This document shows positions 37,731-46,898 of a DNA stretch of 64,000 bases, piece by piece. How positions within the stretch are numbered: the first letter of the stretch is position 1; each line of letters starts with the position of its first letter. The DNA lies in contig JAUSOY010000033.1 of assembly GCA_030656615.1 (NCBI GenBank), forward strand, positions 28,664-92,663, written 5' to 3'. The notes below the pieces were generated by a model. The model was not told where the DNA came from. It did not search any database and saw only the letters and a program-made list of their open reading frames with translations. A program made the position numbers and the translations under genes. This DNA comes from Bacteroidales bacterium (GTDB lineage: Bacteria; Bacteroidota; Bacteroidia; Bacteroidales; TTA-H9).

Positions 37731-37846
37731 CACACTGACAGATTAGATTTTGCGAAAAAAATAAATATTATCGCGTTATCGTCATTTAGAGCTGTTAGGG
37801 AATAATTTTTGATCGAATAATTCGGAAGAAAAACCCATATCAAAGG

Positions 37847-38116
37847 ATGAAACTTACCTTTTTACATACAAAGAAACCTCGTCAATTTGGGTATAAACCT
37901 GTATTTTATAATCCAGCCAAAGAAGCAGAAGAAAACCGTAAAAAAGACATGGGTCTGATTCCGGAAACGGATCCAAAAGATAAATTACGTCGACAGATGC
38001 GCGAAAAGTGGAAATTGAGTAAATCTAAAACCGGGATATTTGGTTCCGGCTCAAATCGGATTCTTATTTATATTCTGCTCGCCCTTGCGTTGCTATATTT
38101 TATTTTTGGCTGGTAA
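37847..38116 (+). CDS. Small membrane-anchored protein upstream of mutL
   Basis: A conserved 89-residue protein of Bacteroidota with a basic, charged N-terminal region (HTKKPRQFGYKPVFYNPAKEAEE, then KLRRQMREKWKLSKSK) and one C-terminal hydrophobic segment ILIYILLALALLYFIFGW. It probably lies in the inner membrane with its N terminus in the cytoplasm. Its function is unknown. The stop overlaps the mutL start by one base (TAATG), so translation is coupled and it is the first gene of the mutL operon. Confidence 0.8.
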   Translation: MKLTFLHTKKPRQFGYKPVFYNPAKEAEENRKKDMGLIPETDPKDKLRRQMREKWKLSKSKTGIFGSGSNRILIYILLALALLYFIFGW

Positions 38117-39936
38117 TGACAGATATCATCCGATTACTTCCCGATTCGGTTGCTAATCAGATAGCTGCCGGTGAAGTGGTTCAACGACCTGCGTCGGCCG
38201 TTAAAGAGCTGCTCGAAAATTCTATTGATGCAGGTGCAAAGGAAATCACGCTAAACATAAAGGACGCAGGAAGAACACTAATTCAGGTTATTGACAATGG
38301 AGCCGGAATGAGTCCGGCAGATGCACGCCTGTGTTTCGAACGCCACGCTACGTCCAAAATAAGCGCTGCCAGTGACTTATTTCGAATTATTACTTTGGGC
38401 TTCAGAGGTGAAGCCCTGGCTTCTATAGCGGCTATTGCTCAGGTTGAGTTGAAATCGCGACGGGATGCGGATGATCTTGGCACACAAATTCTTATCGAGG
38501 GTTCGGTCGTCAAGAGTCAAAATGCGGTGCAATGCAATCAGGGAACATCTATCTCTGTTAAAAACTTATATTTCAATACTCCTGCCCGAAGAAATTTTCT
38601 AAAATCCGATCCGGTAGAAATCCGACACATTATGGAGGAATTTCAACGGGTAGCGATGGTTTATCCTCACATCGCTTTCCGGATGATACAAAACGGCAAA
38701 ACGGTTTTTCAACTAAACCCCGGAAGCTTAAAACAACGCCTTGTTCAGGTTTTTGGCACCTCATTAAACCAAAAACTGGTAACCGTGGAAGAGAGCACCA
38801 ATATTGTCCGGATAAACGGTTTTATCGGGAAGCCAGAATATGCAAGAAAAGTCAGAGGCGAGCAGTATTTTTTTATCAACGGACGTTTTGTTCGATTGCC
38901 ATTTATGCATCATGCTGTTGAATCTGCATTTACCGAACTAATTCAGGATGACAGCCATCCCATATATTTTCTATATCTTGATATTGAACCATCCAATATT
39001 GATATCAATATTCATCCAACAAAAACGGAAGTAAAATTACTCGACGAAAAGCATATTTACAGTATTTTAAAAGCGGCAGTGCGACGAGCCATCGGTAGAC
39101 ATAACCTCACTCCTGCCATCGACTTTGATCTGGATCCAATTTTCAACGTTCCCGAGCCTTCACCCGGACAAACGATTAATCCACCAGTAATTAAAGTGGA
39201 CCAGGATTATAATCCTTTTAATACATCCACCATTCGTCCTCCGGAGACCCGTTTCCGAATAAAGCCGAATACAGAAGGTTGGGAAAAATATCTTGAATTG
39301 CCCGAAGCTGACCCCTCACCGTCCGATACACAAATGGAGATTCCGCAACATACAGAATCCAATTCAGATTCGGTATCGGATAAACACATTCTGTGCATTA
39401 TGGGGGCTTTCGTTGTTACCAGTGTACGCTCCGGCCTCATGCTTATTGATATTAAGTCAGCAATCGAACGCATTCATTTCGAGCGTTTTCTTAAAAATAT
39501 TTCGCTGGGAAATGGCACATCTCAGCAGGAATTATTTCCGGATCAAATTCACTTAAGTCCTCAAAATGCTTTAATCGTGAAGGAATTATTGCCCGAGCTA
39601 AAGGCTCTTGGATACATGATGGAGGCGTTAGGTGAGCTTTCATATGTTGTACACGGCACCCCTTCTGGCTTGGAAAATCAGGATATTCCTGCCCAAATAG
39701 AGGCTTTGCTGGAAAATTATAAAAATCTGGGCGAAATGCATGGAAATAATAAAAATGCGGCGCTTGCGCTTGCTGCCGCCAAAAATTCTGCTAACACTTT
39801 AAATCCCAGACAGGATGAAGAACTGAAAGCATTGATCGATTCACTTTTCGCCTGTGAAATGCCTCATCAAAGTCCATCCGGTATTAACATCATTAAAATT
39901 TTGAATACTGAAGAAATAAAGGAATTGTTGAGGTAA
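38116..39936 (+). CDS. mutL: DNA mismatch repair protein MutL
   Basis: A 606-residue GHKL ATPase. The conserved motifs are E34 in ELLENSIDAGAKE, DNGAGM (60-65), FERHATSKI and GFRGEALAS (95-103). The transducer domain and the C-terminal dimerisation domain are present. MutL couples MutS mismatch recognition to downstream steps. The endonuclease signature DQHA(X)2E(X)4E of many bacterial MutL proteins is degraded here: the site reads DIKSAIERIHFE (D445, with Gln and His replaced by Ile and Lys). This suggests the protein lacks, or has altered, metal-dependent nicking. It is translationally coupled to the gene before and followed by the rhomboid pair. Confidence 0.96.
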   Translation: MTDIIRLLPDSVANQIAAGEVVQRPASAVKELLENSIDAGAKEITLNIKDAGRTLIQVIDNGAGMSPADARLCFERHATSKISAASDLFRIITLGFRGEALASIAAIAQVELKSRRDADDLGTQILIEGSVVKSQNAVQCNQGTSISVKNLYFNTPARRNFLKSDPVEIRHIMEEFQRVAMVYPHIAFRMIQNGKTVFQLNPGSLKQRLVQVFGTSLNQKLVTVEESTNIVRINGFIGKPEYARKVRGEQYFFINGRFVRLPFMHHAVESAFTELIQDDSHPIYFLYLDIEPSNIDINIHPTKTEVKLLDEKHIYSILKAAVRRAIGRHNLTPAIDFDLDPIFNVPEPSPGQTINPPVIKVDQDYNPFNTSTIRPPETRFRIKPNTEGWEKYLELPEADPSPSDTQMEIPQHTESNSDSVSDKHILCIMGAFVVTSVRSGLMLIDIKSAIERIHFERFLKNISLGNGTSQQELFPDQIHLSPQNALIVKELLPELKALGYMMEALGELSYVVHGTPSGLENQDIPAQIEALLENYKNLGEMHGNNKNAALALAAAKNSANTLNPRQDEELKALIDSLFACEMPHQSPSGINIIKILNTEEIKELLR

Positions 39937-39972
39937 ATTTGCATTTTCAATTCTTGAATATAATAATACTAT

Positions 39973-40797
39973 ATGTTTAACCAATACAGGCCTTCCGGAT
40001 TTCTAGGACTCACACCGATTGTTAAAAATCTGCTAATCATAAATGGTTTGTTTTTTTTGGCAACCATATCCGTTTACAAATTCACGCGCGGTGATGTCGA
40101 CTTAAATCAATATCTGGCACTTTATTTCCCTGCTTCCGATAATTTCAGAACGTGGCAATTGGTTTCTTACCTTTTTATGCATGGGAATTTCGGACATTTA
40201 TTCTTCAATATGTTTGCCCTTTGGATGTTTGGAAATGTACTCGAACAAGTTTGGGGGCCAAGGCGATTTCTCACGTATTATGTGATTACAGGAATTGGTG
40301 CCGGAATTATCCATTTGTTGGTAATTTGGTATTCATACGCCAATATGATGGACGCCATTGCTGTTTTTCAAAGCAATCCCGGGCCGGCCGTTTTTGAAAC
40401 TTTAATAAGAGATAATTTTAGTGGAATTTATAATCCGGAATGGCTGTCGCAGATTTCAAACCTCTGGGCGGCACAACCCACAAATCCTGAATATATTCAG
40501 CAAGCTCACCTGGCCATACAGAATTTAGTACAGGCCAAGATTTCTATTCCTACAGTTGGAGCATCAGGTGCCGTATTCGGAATGTTGCTGGCTTTCGGAA
40601 TGTTATTCCCAAACTCCATCATTTATCTGTACTTCGCTATTCCCATTAAAGCGAAGTATTTTGTAATTTTATATGGTGCAATTGAACTTTATTTTGGCAT
40701 AGCGAATAGCGCCGGCGATAACGTGGCTCACTTTGCTCATCTTGGTGGAATGATTTTCGGATTTTTCATGATTAAATTATGGAAGGAAAAGTATTAA
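39973..40797 (+). CDS. Rhomboid-family intramembrane serine protease (first of two)
   Basis: A polytopic protein of 274 residues. The catalytic serine motif is VGASGAVFG and the catalytic histidine is in NVAHFAHLGG. The family loop motif reads LFMHGNFGHLFFNMFALWMFG. An insertion (about residues 115-185) lies between the early helices and the GxSG helix. It cleaves membrane-embedded substrates. It starts 36 bases after mutL and is followed by the second rhomboid with a 1-base gap, a gene order seen in Bacteroidota. Confidence 0.93.
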   Translation: MFNQYRPSGFLGLTPIVKNLLIINGLFFLATISVYKFTRGDVDLNQYLALYFPASDNFRTWQLVSYLFMHGNFGHLFFNMFALWMFGNVLEQVWGPRRFLTYYVITGIGAGIIHLLVIWYSYANMMDAIAVFQSNPGPAVFETLIRDNFSGIYNPEWLSQISNLWAAQPTNPEYIQQAHLAIQNLVQAKISIPTVGASGAVFGMLLAFGMLFPNSIIYLYFAIPIKAKYFVILYGAIELYFGIANSAGDNVAHFAHLGGMIFGFFMIKLWKEKY

Positions 40798-40798
40798 A

Positions 40799-41707
40799 AT
40801 GGCGACCAATTTTCAGAATACTGCAGGAAGTCCAATGAATGAAATAAAAAAGTTTTTGTTTCGCAAGGATGTATTTTCTGGAATTATTATGGTAAATATT
40901 GCTGTTTGGGTATTGATATCAACAGCAAAAGTATTCCTTCTATTTGCAGGCAAACCGGTCATTCTGGCCGAAGTGTTCAGTAATTTATATCTGGGAGGCC
41001 CTTCATCATTTAATCTTTTACTGCACGTGCCATGGACCATTTTGACCTACATGTTCGTGCATTATGATTTATTTCATATTCTCTTCAATCTTTTATGGTT
41101 CTATTGGATGGGAAAAATTTTTCTTGAATATATCGACAAAAACCAATTATTACCGCTTTATTTTGCAGGAGGCATCGGGGGATATCTGTTATTTGCATTG
41201 GCTTACAATTACGTTCCGGCACTTGGTGCTACGGCTGGTGATGCCCGTGTTATTGGTGCATCTGCTTCCGTTATGGCGATAGTTTCTGCCATTGCTTTTT
41301 ACGTGCCCAATTATACCATGCAATTAATGTTTATCGGTCGCGTTAAACTAATTTATCTGGCAATCGGTTTATTCGTTCTGGATTTTTTAATGATAGGCAA
41401 TACAAATGCGGGTGGTCACATTGCACATTTGGGAGGTGCACTGGCAGGCTATCTCTATTATAGGGCCTATAAAAAGGGATTTCGTTTTATGGGTTTTAAT
41501 CGCATCATTTTGCTGTTCCAACCCAAAAAACTAAAAGTAACAGGCAAACCAATAAACCGGATGAATGACGAAGATTACAGCATTCACAGGGCTCAGCACC
41601 AACAAGAAATCGATAAAATTTTGGAAAAAATATCAAAATCAGGATACCAAAGCCTGAATTCTTTGGAAAAAGAGTTGTTATTTAGAGAAAGTAGGAAATC
41701 ACAATAG
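40799..41707 (+). CDS. Rhomboid-family intramembrane protease (second of two)
   Basis: This 302-residue member has six predicted helices. The serine motif is IGASASVMAI, with an alanine after the Ser in place of the usual glycine, and the histidine motif HIAHLGGALAG is intact. The loop motif YMFVHYDLFHILFNLLWFYWMG is also present. A cytoplasmic C-terminal tail of about 60 charged residues (QQEIDKILEKISKSGYQSL) follows the last helix. Catalysis is probably retained, since the Ser and His are present. It follows the first rhomboid by one base and precedes an EEP nuclease-like gene by 15 bases. Confidence 0.92.
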   Translation: MATNFQNTAGSPMNEIKKFLFRKDVFSGIIMVNIAVWVLISTAKVFLLFAGKPVILAEVFSNLYLGGPSSFNLLLHVPWTILTYMFVHYDLFHILFNLLWFYWMGKIFLEYIDKNQLLPLYFAGGIGGYLLFALAYNYVPALGATAGDARVIGASASVMAIVSAIAFYVPNYTMQLMFIGRVKLIYLAIGLFVLDFLMIGNTNAGGHIAHLGGALAGYLYYRAYKKGFRFMGFNRIILLFQPKKLKVTGKPINRMNDEDYSIHRAQHQQEIDKILEKISKSGYQSLNSLEKELLFRESRKSQ

Positions 41708-41722
41708 TAGAGATAATTTTTA

Positions 41723-42868
41723 ATGGCCACTGCTAAAAAGAAAAAACGCTTTGTAATCCCGGGATTGCTTCTTAGGCTAATTAATATAGCCTTGATTTTG
41801 GGTTTATTGCTTTCTTACCTTGCTCCTTATGTTCCACCGGATAAATTTTGGATGTTGGCGTTTTTTGGATTATCGTATCCATTCTGGGCAGTTTCTAACG
41901 TGTTTTTCTTCTTTTTCTGGTTATTCCGAAAGCGAATATTTGCACTAATACCGCTAATTTCTCTTCTATTGGGATTTAGCGTATTTCTACGTCATTTTCA
42001 ATTTTCGGGATGTGAATCTTCGGGGGTCGTGGATGGCAAAATGCGGGTCATGACGTATAACGTAAAGCATTTCATTAACAACAACCGTGGTATTCCGAAC
42101 AATAATAACCGGCAGAATCTATTTGCTTTTATTGGTGCAGAAGAATATGATTTGATTTGTTTTCAGGAATTTCAATCGGCCGGGAAAAATTATAAGGATA
42201 TAATTCCAAGAGTTACTCAACATACAGGACTTCGGAATTCTGCCCTCCAAAACTATCTTGATTACTTTGATGGTAAACGCATTGACGCAATTGTTACGTA
42301 TAGCCGGTATCCTATTATAAACACCGACAAGCTCAAACTGGGGAAAAAATACTTCTGCCTGATTACGGATATTAAAAAAGGGGGTGATACCATTCGGGTT
42401 TTTAATATCCACATGCAATCGATTTATTTCGATGATAATGATCTTCAGTGGATGATTGATGTTGCCGAGGCAAAAAACAACAATAAGACCCTTAAAGACG
42501 ATTCAAAAAAAATAATGTGGAAATTGAGGAACGGATTTATAAAACGGGCAAAACAATCCCGTGACATCGCTGAACGCATTGCCCACTCGCCTTTTCCTGT
42601 AATTGTTTGTGGCGATATGAACGACACCCCTTCTTCCTATACCTACCGAAAAATTAAATCTGAACTATACGATTCCTATACCACTTGTGGATCTGGATTC
42701 GGAAATACCTACGCAGGCGTATTACCTCCAATCCGCATTGACCATATTTTTTCATCCAAAGTTCTACAGTGTATTGATTATAAGATTTTAAAAAAGCATT
42801 ATTCCGATCATTTTCCGGTAACAGCAACCTTTATTGTATCTCCAGAATCTATCGATGAGCAGCCTTAA
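41723..42868 (+). CDS. Endonuclease/exonuclease/phosphatase-fold membrane protein
   Basis: A protein of 381 residues with three N-terminal membrane segments (about 10-90) and a C-terminal EEP domain. Catalytic signatures are visible: RVMTYNVKHF (N), DLICFQEFQ (E), a DTIRVFNIHMQS segment, VIVCGDMNDTPSSYTYR (DxN) and SDHFPVTATF (DH). The domain is on the outer face of the membrane if the segments are as predicted, so the target may be a phospholipid or another phosphodiester, not DNA. It belongs to the mutL operon and overlaps the next gene by 14 bases. Confidence 0.88.
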   Translation: MATAKKKKRFVIPGLLLRLINIALILGLLLSYLAPYVPPDKFWMLAFFGLSYPFWAVSNVFFFFFWLFRKRIFALIPLISLLLGFSVFLRHFQFSGCESSGVVDGKMRVMTYNVKHFINNNRGIPNNNNRQNLFAFIGAEEYDLICFQEFQSAGKNYKDIIPRVTQHTGLRNSALQNYLDYFDGKRIDAIVTYSRYPIINTDKLKLGKKYFCLITDIKKGGDTIRVFNIHMQSIYFDDNDLQWMIDVAEAKNNNKTLKDDSKKIMWKLRNGFIKRAKQSRDIAERIAHSPFPVIVCGDMNDTPSSYTYRKIKSELYDSYTTCGSGFGNTYAGVLPPIRIDHIFSSKVLQCIDYKILKKHYSDHFPVTATFIVSPESIDEQP

Positions 42869-43640
42869 GGAACAACTCGATAATTTGCTGTTATTATATC
42901 ATCATTCAGGGTTCATCGGGGATGATCCAATCTCCATTCCTCACCGGTTTAATACAAAACGAGATATAGAAATATCAGGGTTTTTATCCGCCATCCTTTC
43001 ATGGGGAAAGAGAATCATTATTATTAAAAAGGCCTCCGAACTGATGGAGCGTTTGGAAAATCAACCGTACGATTTTACCATGAATGCCACCGACCATGAC
43101 TTCAAATGTCTGGATGGATTTGTTCACCGCACGATTCAACCGATTGACATACACTCTTTAATACTAGGACTCCGAAGAATTTATGAAGTTTGGGGAGGTC
43201 CGGAGATGATGATGTCAGACGCGCTAAGAGTTAATAATGAAAGTATGGCTAAAGCTATTTCTGTCTTCAGAAAAGAATTGTTTTCGGTTCCACATCTTAA
43301 CAGAACACATAAACACTTTTCGGATCCACTGTCTAATTCGGCCGCAAAACGTTTCAATATGTATTTACGGTGGATGGTAAGAAAGGATGATAAAGGTATT
43401 GACTTTGGAATATGGAACATAGATGCTTCAAGGCTTATTATCCCACTGGATGTTCATGTAGGCCGGAATGCGAGGGCAATGGGCCTGCTCAACCGGAAAG
43501 CCAATGATTGGAAAGCCGCTGAAGAAATAACAGCCGCTTTACGACTTTTCGATCCTTTGGATCCTGTAAAATATGATTACGCACTATTTTCGGCACAGAG
43601 GAATCCGTCATTCTTTGATTCGAATTCCTTTTATAAATGA
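42855..43640 (+). CDS. TIGR02757-family protein
   Basis: A protein of 261 residues from the ATG at 42855; a TTG 21 bases upstream is in frame. It matches the TIGR02757/DUF2400 family: DPISIPHRF, DIEISGFLSAILSWGKR, the central SNSAAKRFNMYLRWMVR and LDVHVGRNARAMGLLNRK. The helix-rich layout and the LDVHVGR motif resemble HhH-containing DNA glycosylase-like proteins, but the function is unknown. It overlaps the EEP gene by 14 bases and ends within the convergent envelope protein gene (33-base overlap). Confidence 0.9.
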   Translation: MSSLKEQLDNLLLLYHHSGFIGDDPISIPHRFNTKRDIEISGFLSAILSWGKRIIIIKKASELMERLENQPYDFTMNATDHDFKCLDGFVHRTIQPIDIHSLILGLRRIYEVWGGPEMMMSDALRVNNESMAKAISVFRKELFSVPHLNRTHKHFSDPLSNSAAKRFNMYLRWMVRKDDKGIDFGIWNIDASRLIIPLDVHVGRNARAMGLLNRKANDWKAAEEITAALRLFDPLDPVKYDYALFSAQRNPSFFDSNSFYK

Positions 43641-45434
43641 CACAATACGGGCTTCATTAAAACCGTAGTCATCACGAATAATTTTCAGATATACATTAGC
43701 AATATCTTTTCGATTAAATGAACCGGCGTAATAATGGTACCAGCCGTCGGTATATTCTTCGGATAAGCGTTCTGGCGTTCTGAATTTTGTCGTCATTTCA
43801 TTAAGAGGAACCGGACGGAATTGTGATGATCGGATTTCTATCCGGTATTCATCTATTCTTTGAGTGGGTGTTTGATCAATGTTCTTTTTTCGCGATAAAG
43901 AATTATTCTCACGTAAATATAATTCCGATGAATTGGAGAGATTGGAGAAACTACTGATGCGTGAACCATTCTGAAAAAATACGACGTAAATATCCGAGAG
44001 TCCATAATCATGGATTAATTCCTGTCTATACTTATCGGCATCGCCTTTCGTTTTAAAACTACCGGTGGTATACTGAAAAAATCCATTATCAAAATCCTCT
44101 TTAATGACTGTTTTTACTGGATAAAGTAATTTAACCTTTTCCATAGGAATTTTACGTTCATGGGATGATGTGAGCTGAACCCTGAATTCGACACCCTGAG
44201 AGGATGCACTTCCTGAAACTGCTTCATTCAATCCGAAAAAGAGATCTTTTTCGACATATTCAGTACTGGTACGTCGTATTGCCTCACCACTGACATCGGT
44301 AAATTTAGATGTTAAATAAAAGGCATAATTACCAACCGGAACATCCGATACCTTTACAGGAATAATGAATTGGAGTGATGTATCAGAAGCAGGTAAACTT
44401 GTGTACAAATTCAATAACTTATCCGTGTATTCGCTTTGTATTCCTTTAATTAACGAGGCATCTACAAAAAAACCATCGGGTAATAATATTTCAATATCCA
44501 CCAAGCCTGATACACCATCGTTCATAATATTGATTTGAAGAGGAAATTCTTCCACTGAACCAATTTTTCGGGGCAACTGATAACTAACTTTGGGATTTCC
44601 TCCCGTCTTAATCCTTGATTTTCCGGGCATTGAAAATTCTAAATCCTTATATTTAAGGGGAAGAAGATCTGGATTAGCAGAATAAGGTGCCAAAGGAATA
44701 TTTTTCCGTCTGTCGAATCCTAAATCGAATTTAATACCCAATCCGCTAAACCACCACGCATCTTTTGAAAATCCTGCCCAAACGTTATCCAGTTTATCGG
44801 AATTGACAAAATGCAGCGTATTTTCCCATTCGATCGAAACGAATTTAAAAACTTTATACTCCAGTATAAGACCAACAGGCACAATGCCTTCCAATGTCCT
44901 GCCGTCAATTCCAGAACCATAGGGTTTATGGCCATTGCCTGTCAGGTGAGCCAATGTATACGTATCATACATATCGGTTCTCCAGTTTGCCATCCCAACT
45001 CCTGTGGTTAATAATGCCAGAAATTTCCGTTGAGGATTGGAACCATTGATGATGGTCGATAAATCGAACTGGAGACTGAAATAATATTCAATATTTTTAG
45101 CATAAAAACGCACATCAATAGGGTCTTCTTCTCCGGTATCCCAAAAAGGGCCGCTGCCTGATAATTCGGTATTTATAAGCTCCATGCGGGCACCAAGCCA
45201 GGGATTGAGTTTTTTACCGATGCTAAAATTCTGAGCCCAGGTAATATCCTTTCTATCTTTTCTGTAAAAGCTAAGATCCGATACAATCAAACCCGTACCG
45301 AATTTGGGACTTACTTCCCATTTTTCACGTAAACCAAACCAGGTCGACTGTGCTAAATTCGTGATTGGCAAAAAGATGCATGCCATTAAAGCCAAAGCAC
45401 TATACAATCTGATATGTGATTTAATCCGATGCAT
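43608..45434 (-). CDS. Exported envelope protein with an outer-membrane-like N-terminal region and two SPOR-like repeats
   Basis: A protein of 608 residues with a signal peptide ending TNLAQ. The first 230 residues contain strands with alternating hydrophobic positions, similar to outer-membrane barrel proteins, followed by a beta-sandwich-like middle. The last 190 residues contain two copies of a module (about 420-495 and 530-605): an EFRVQLTSS/RIEIRSSQF strand, then a GFFQYTTGSF/GWYHYYAGSF motif and a YRQELIHDYGL/YLKIIRDDYGF helix. The TGSF/AGSF signature and K-A-helix match SPOR-like repeats, which bind peptidoglycan devoid of stem peptides. It is followed upstream by a TPR protein gene with one base between. 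Confidence 0.7.
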   Translation of the reverse strand: MHRIKSHIRLYSALALMACIFLPITNLAQSTWFGLREKWEVSPKFGTGLIVSDLSFYRKDRKDITWAQNFSIGKKLNPWLGARMELINTELSGSGPFWDTGEEDPIDVRFYAKNIEYYFSLQFDLSTIINGSNPQRKFLALLTTGVGMANWRTDMYDTYTLAHLTGNGHKPYGSGIDGRTLEGIVPVGLILEYKVFKFVSIEWENTLHFVNSDKLDNVWAGFSKDAWWFSGLGIKFDLGFDRRKNIPLAPYSANPDLLPLKYKDLEFSMPGKSRIKTGGNPKVSYQLPRKIGSVEEFPLQINIMNDGVSGLVDIEILLPDGFFVDASLIKGIQSEYTDKLLNLYTSLPASDTSLQFIIPVKVSDVPVGNYAFYLTSKFTDVSGEAIRRTSTEYVEKDLFFGLNEAVSGSASSQGVEFRVQLTSSHERKIPMEKVKLLYPVKTVIKEDFDNGFFQYTTGSFKTKGDADKYRQELIHDYGLSDIYVVFFQNGSRISSFSNLSNSSELYLRENNSLSRKKNIDQTPTQRIDEYRIEIRSSQFRPVPLNEMTTKFRTPERLSEEYTDGWYHYYAGSFNRKDIANVYLKIIRDDYGFNEARIVSFIKGIRIKE

Positions 45435-45435
45435 T

Positions 45436-46602
45436 TTAATATTTCCGGCAATGCCTTTTTACAAGTTTATCCGCTTCAGCAACACCATATATAGCCGCCT
45501 GATTCCAGTCGGCACAAGCCCCTTTATTATCTCGGGTTTGGTAACGCGTTATTCCACGATTATAAACGGCTTTAGCCCAATCAGCAATAAATTCATTGCC
45601 TTGCGGTTTGTTTTCCACAGCTTTATCAAAACTATTCAATGCATTAAAATAATCTTCCAGTTCATGATAACAACTTCCCATATATGCATATATCAAAAAT
45701 GTTTTTTCGAGCGGAGCCGATTCAATCGCTTTTTCAAAATCATATATGGCTTGCTGATACTCCATTCTGTGAAATTTTGCGATACCCCTTTTAAAAAAAT
45801 CGAGAAAGGTTTTGGGGTTGGCAATTAAATCCTCGTAAATAGGAACAGTGCGGGTAAACAAAATAAAATCACCATACGATACTTCGTAATAGTATTTCGA
45901 AAGCAAAACCGGAAGAGCATCCGGATCAAAATAACGATTAAAAATACTGCGTTTATTATAAATTTCTATAAATCTGAATCGCACAACCTTAGCCCCCTGA
46001 CCACCAGATAATTGAATTGGCATCAGTAGTGTGGTTTTATTTTTCAAACCTGAAGCAGAGTTTTTTAAAATGTGATTCGCCACTTTCTGGATGTACGTAT
46101 TCTTATCGTAATCGATAATTTTATCAGCGCAAAAAACATCAAGATTTATAACTCTTGTAATATTAGGTTTAATTGTATCGGGCATTAACTCCTTCAACAT
46201 TGTGGCTTTAAAAACGTAATAATGCACATCATCACTCGATTTCCATTCTTGTCGTAAAGTCTCAAATTCGAATTTACCACCTTCAGTAAAAATAAGAAGC
46301 ACCATATACTGTTCGCCCTGAATCATAACTTCCCGAAGTTCCATCTTTTCAAAATTATGCTTGCCCAGCTTTACTTCCGGGTCACCAGAGCGATTCATCT
46401 CGGCATTTGAATTCGGGATATAATTAGAACCTTTTAACCAAACCCCATTATCCTGAAGCACCCAACCGGTCGCTTTTTCCAGAACTGTAACGGGTTCAGT
46501 TATCACTGGCAGATTGGCCTTCTGTCGTTCCACACCTTGTGCCGCCGCATATTGAAATACACAGAGCATTAAGATAAATAGAATAGATTTTATTCGGGCC
46601 AT
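45436..46602 (-). CDS. Exported protein with TPR repeats
   Basis: A protein of 388 residues from the ATG at 46602; a TTG 30 bases upstream is not used. The signal peptide ends YAAAQ. The N-terminal 260 residues are unknown. The C-terminal portion has at least two tetratricopeptide repeats (FFKRGIAKFHRMEYQQAIYDFEKAIES, and YHELEDYFNALNSFDKAVENKP) with a third weaker one. TPRs usually mediate protein contacts. It is separated by one base from the following envelope protein gene, so the pair may form a periplasmic assembly. No named family is recognised. Confidence 0.75.
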   Translation of the reverse strand: MARIKSILFILMLCVFQYAAAQGVERQKANLPVITEPVTVLEKATGWVLQDNGVWLKGSNYIPNSNAEMNRSGDPEVKLGKHNFEKMELREVMIQGEQYMVLLIFTEGGKFEFETLRQEWKSSDDVHYYVFKATMLKELMPDTIKPNITRVINLDVFCADKIIDYDKNTYIQKVANHILKNSASGLKNKTTLLMPIQLSGGQGAKVVRFRFIEIYNKRSIFNRYFDPDALPVLLSKYYYEVSYGDFILFTRTVPIYEDLIANPKTFLDFFKRGIAKFHRMEYQQAIYDFEKAIESAPLEKTFLIYAYMGSCYHELEDYFNALNSFDKAVENKPQGNEFIADWAKAVYNRGITRYQTRDNKGACADWNQAAIYGVAEADKLVKRHCRKY

Positions 46603-46898
46603 ACGTGTTTTTAAGACCTTAAAAATAACCAATACTCAGGCAGGTATGGGCGGATTGTTAAGAATTTCATTCGTTTTGTTGATAAAAATTAATGATTTTC
46701 TTTTAACAGTCCCAAACAGTCTTATACGTTAAAAATTATTACCAGGTCTTAAAATTTTCCGGGAAGATTAATCATCAATATTTTAGAATAAACCCTTGCC
46801 CGATTTGCTGGAAATAAATCTTAAAATGACAAATAACAGCCAGAAAAATTCAATAGAATCAAAGGTCTATATTACTGTTTATTTGCTATTTACAAATT
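46603..46898. other. Intergenic region with no clear feature
   Basis: About 300 bases between the TPR gene start and the ychF stop. I see no ORF, hairpin or convincing -7/-33 pair. It is AT-rich and presumably contains the promoter of the TPR gene, but no exact TAnnTTTG was found near it. Confidence 0.5.
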
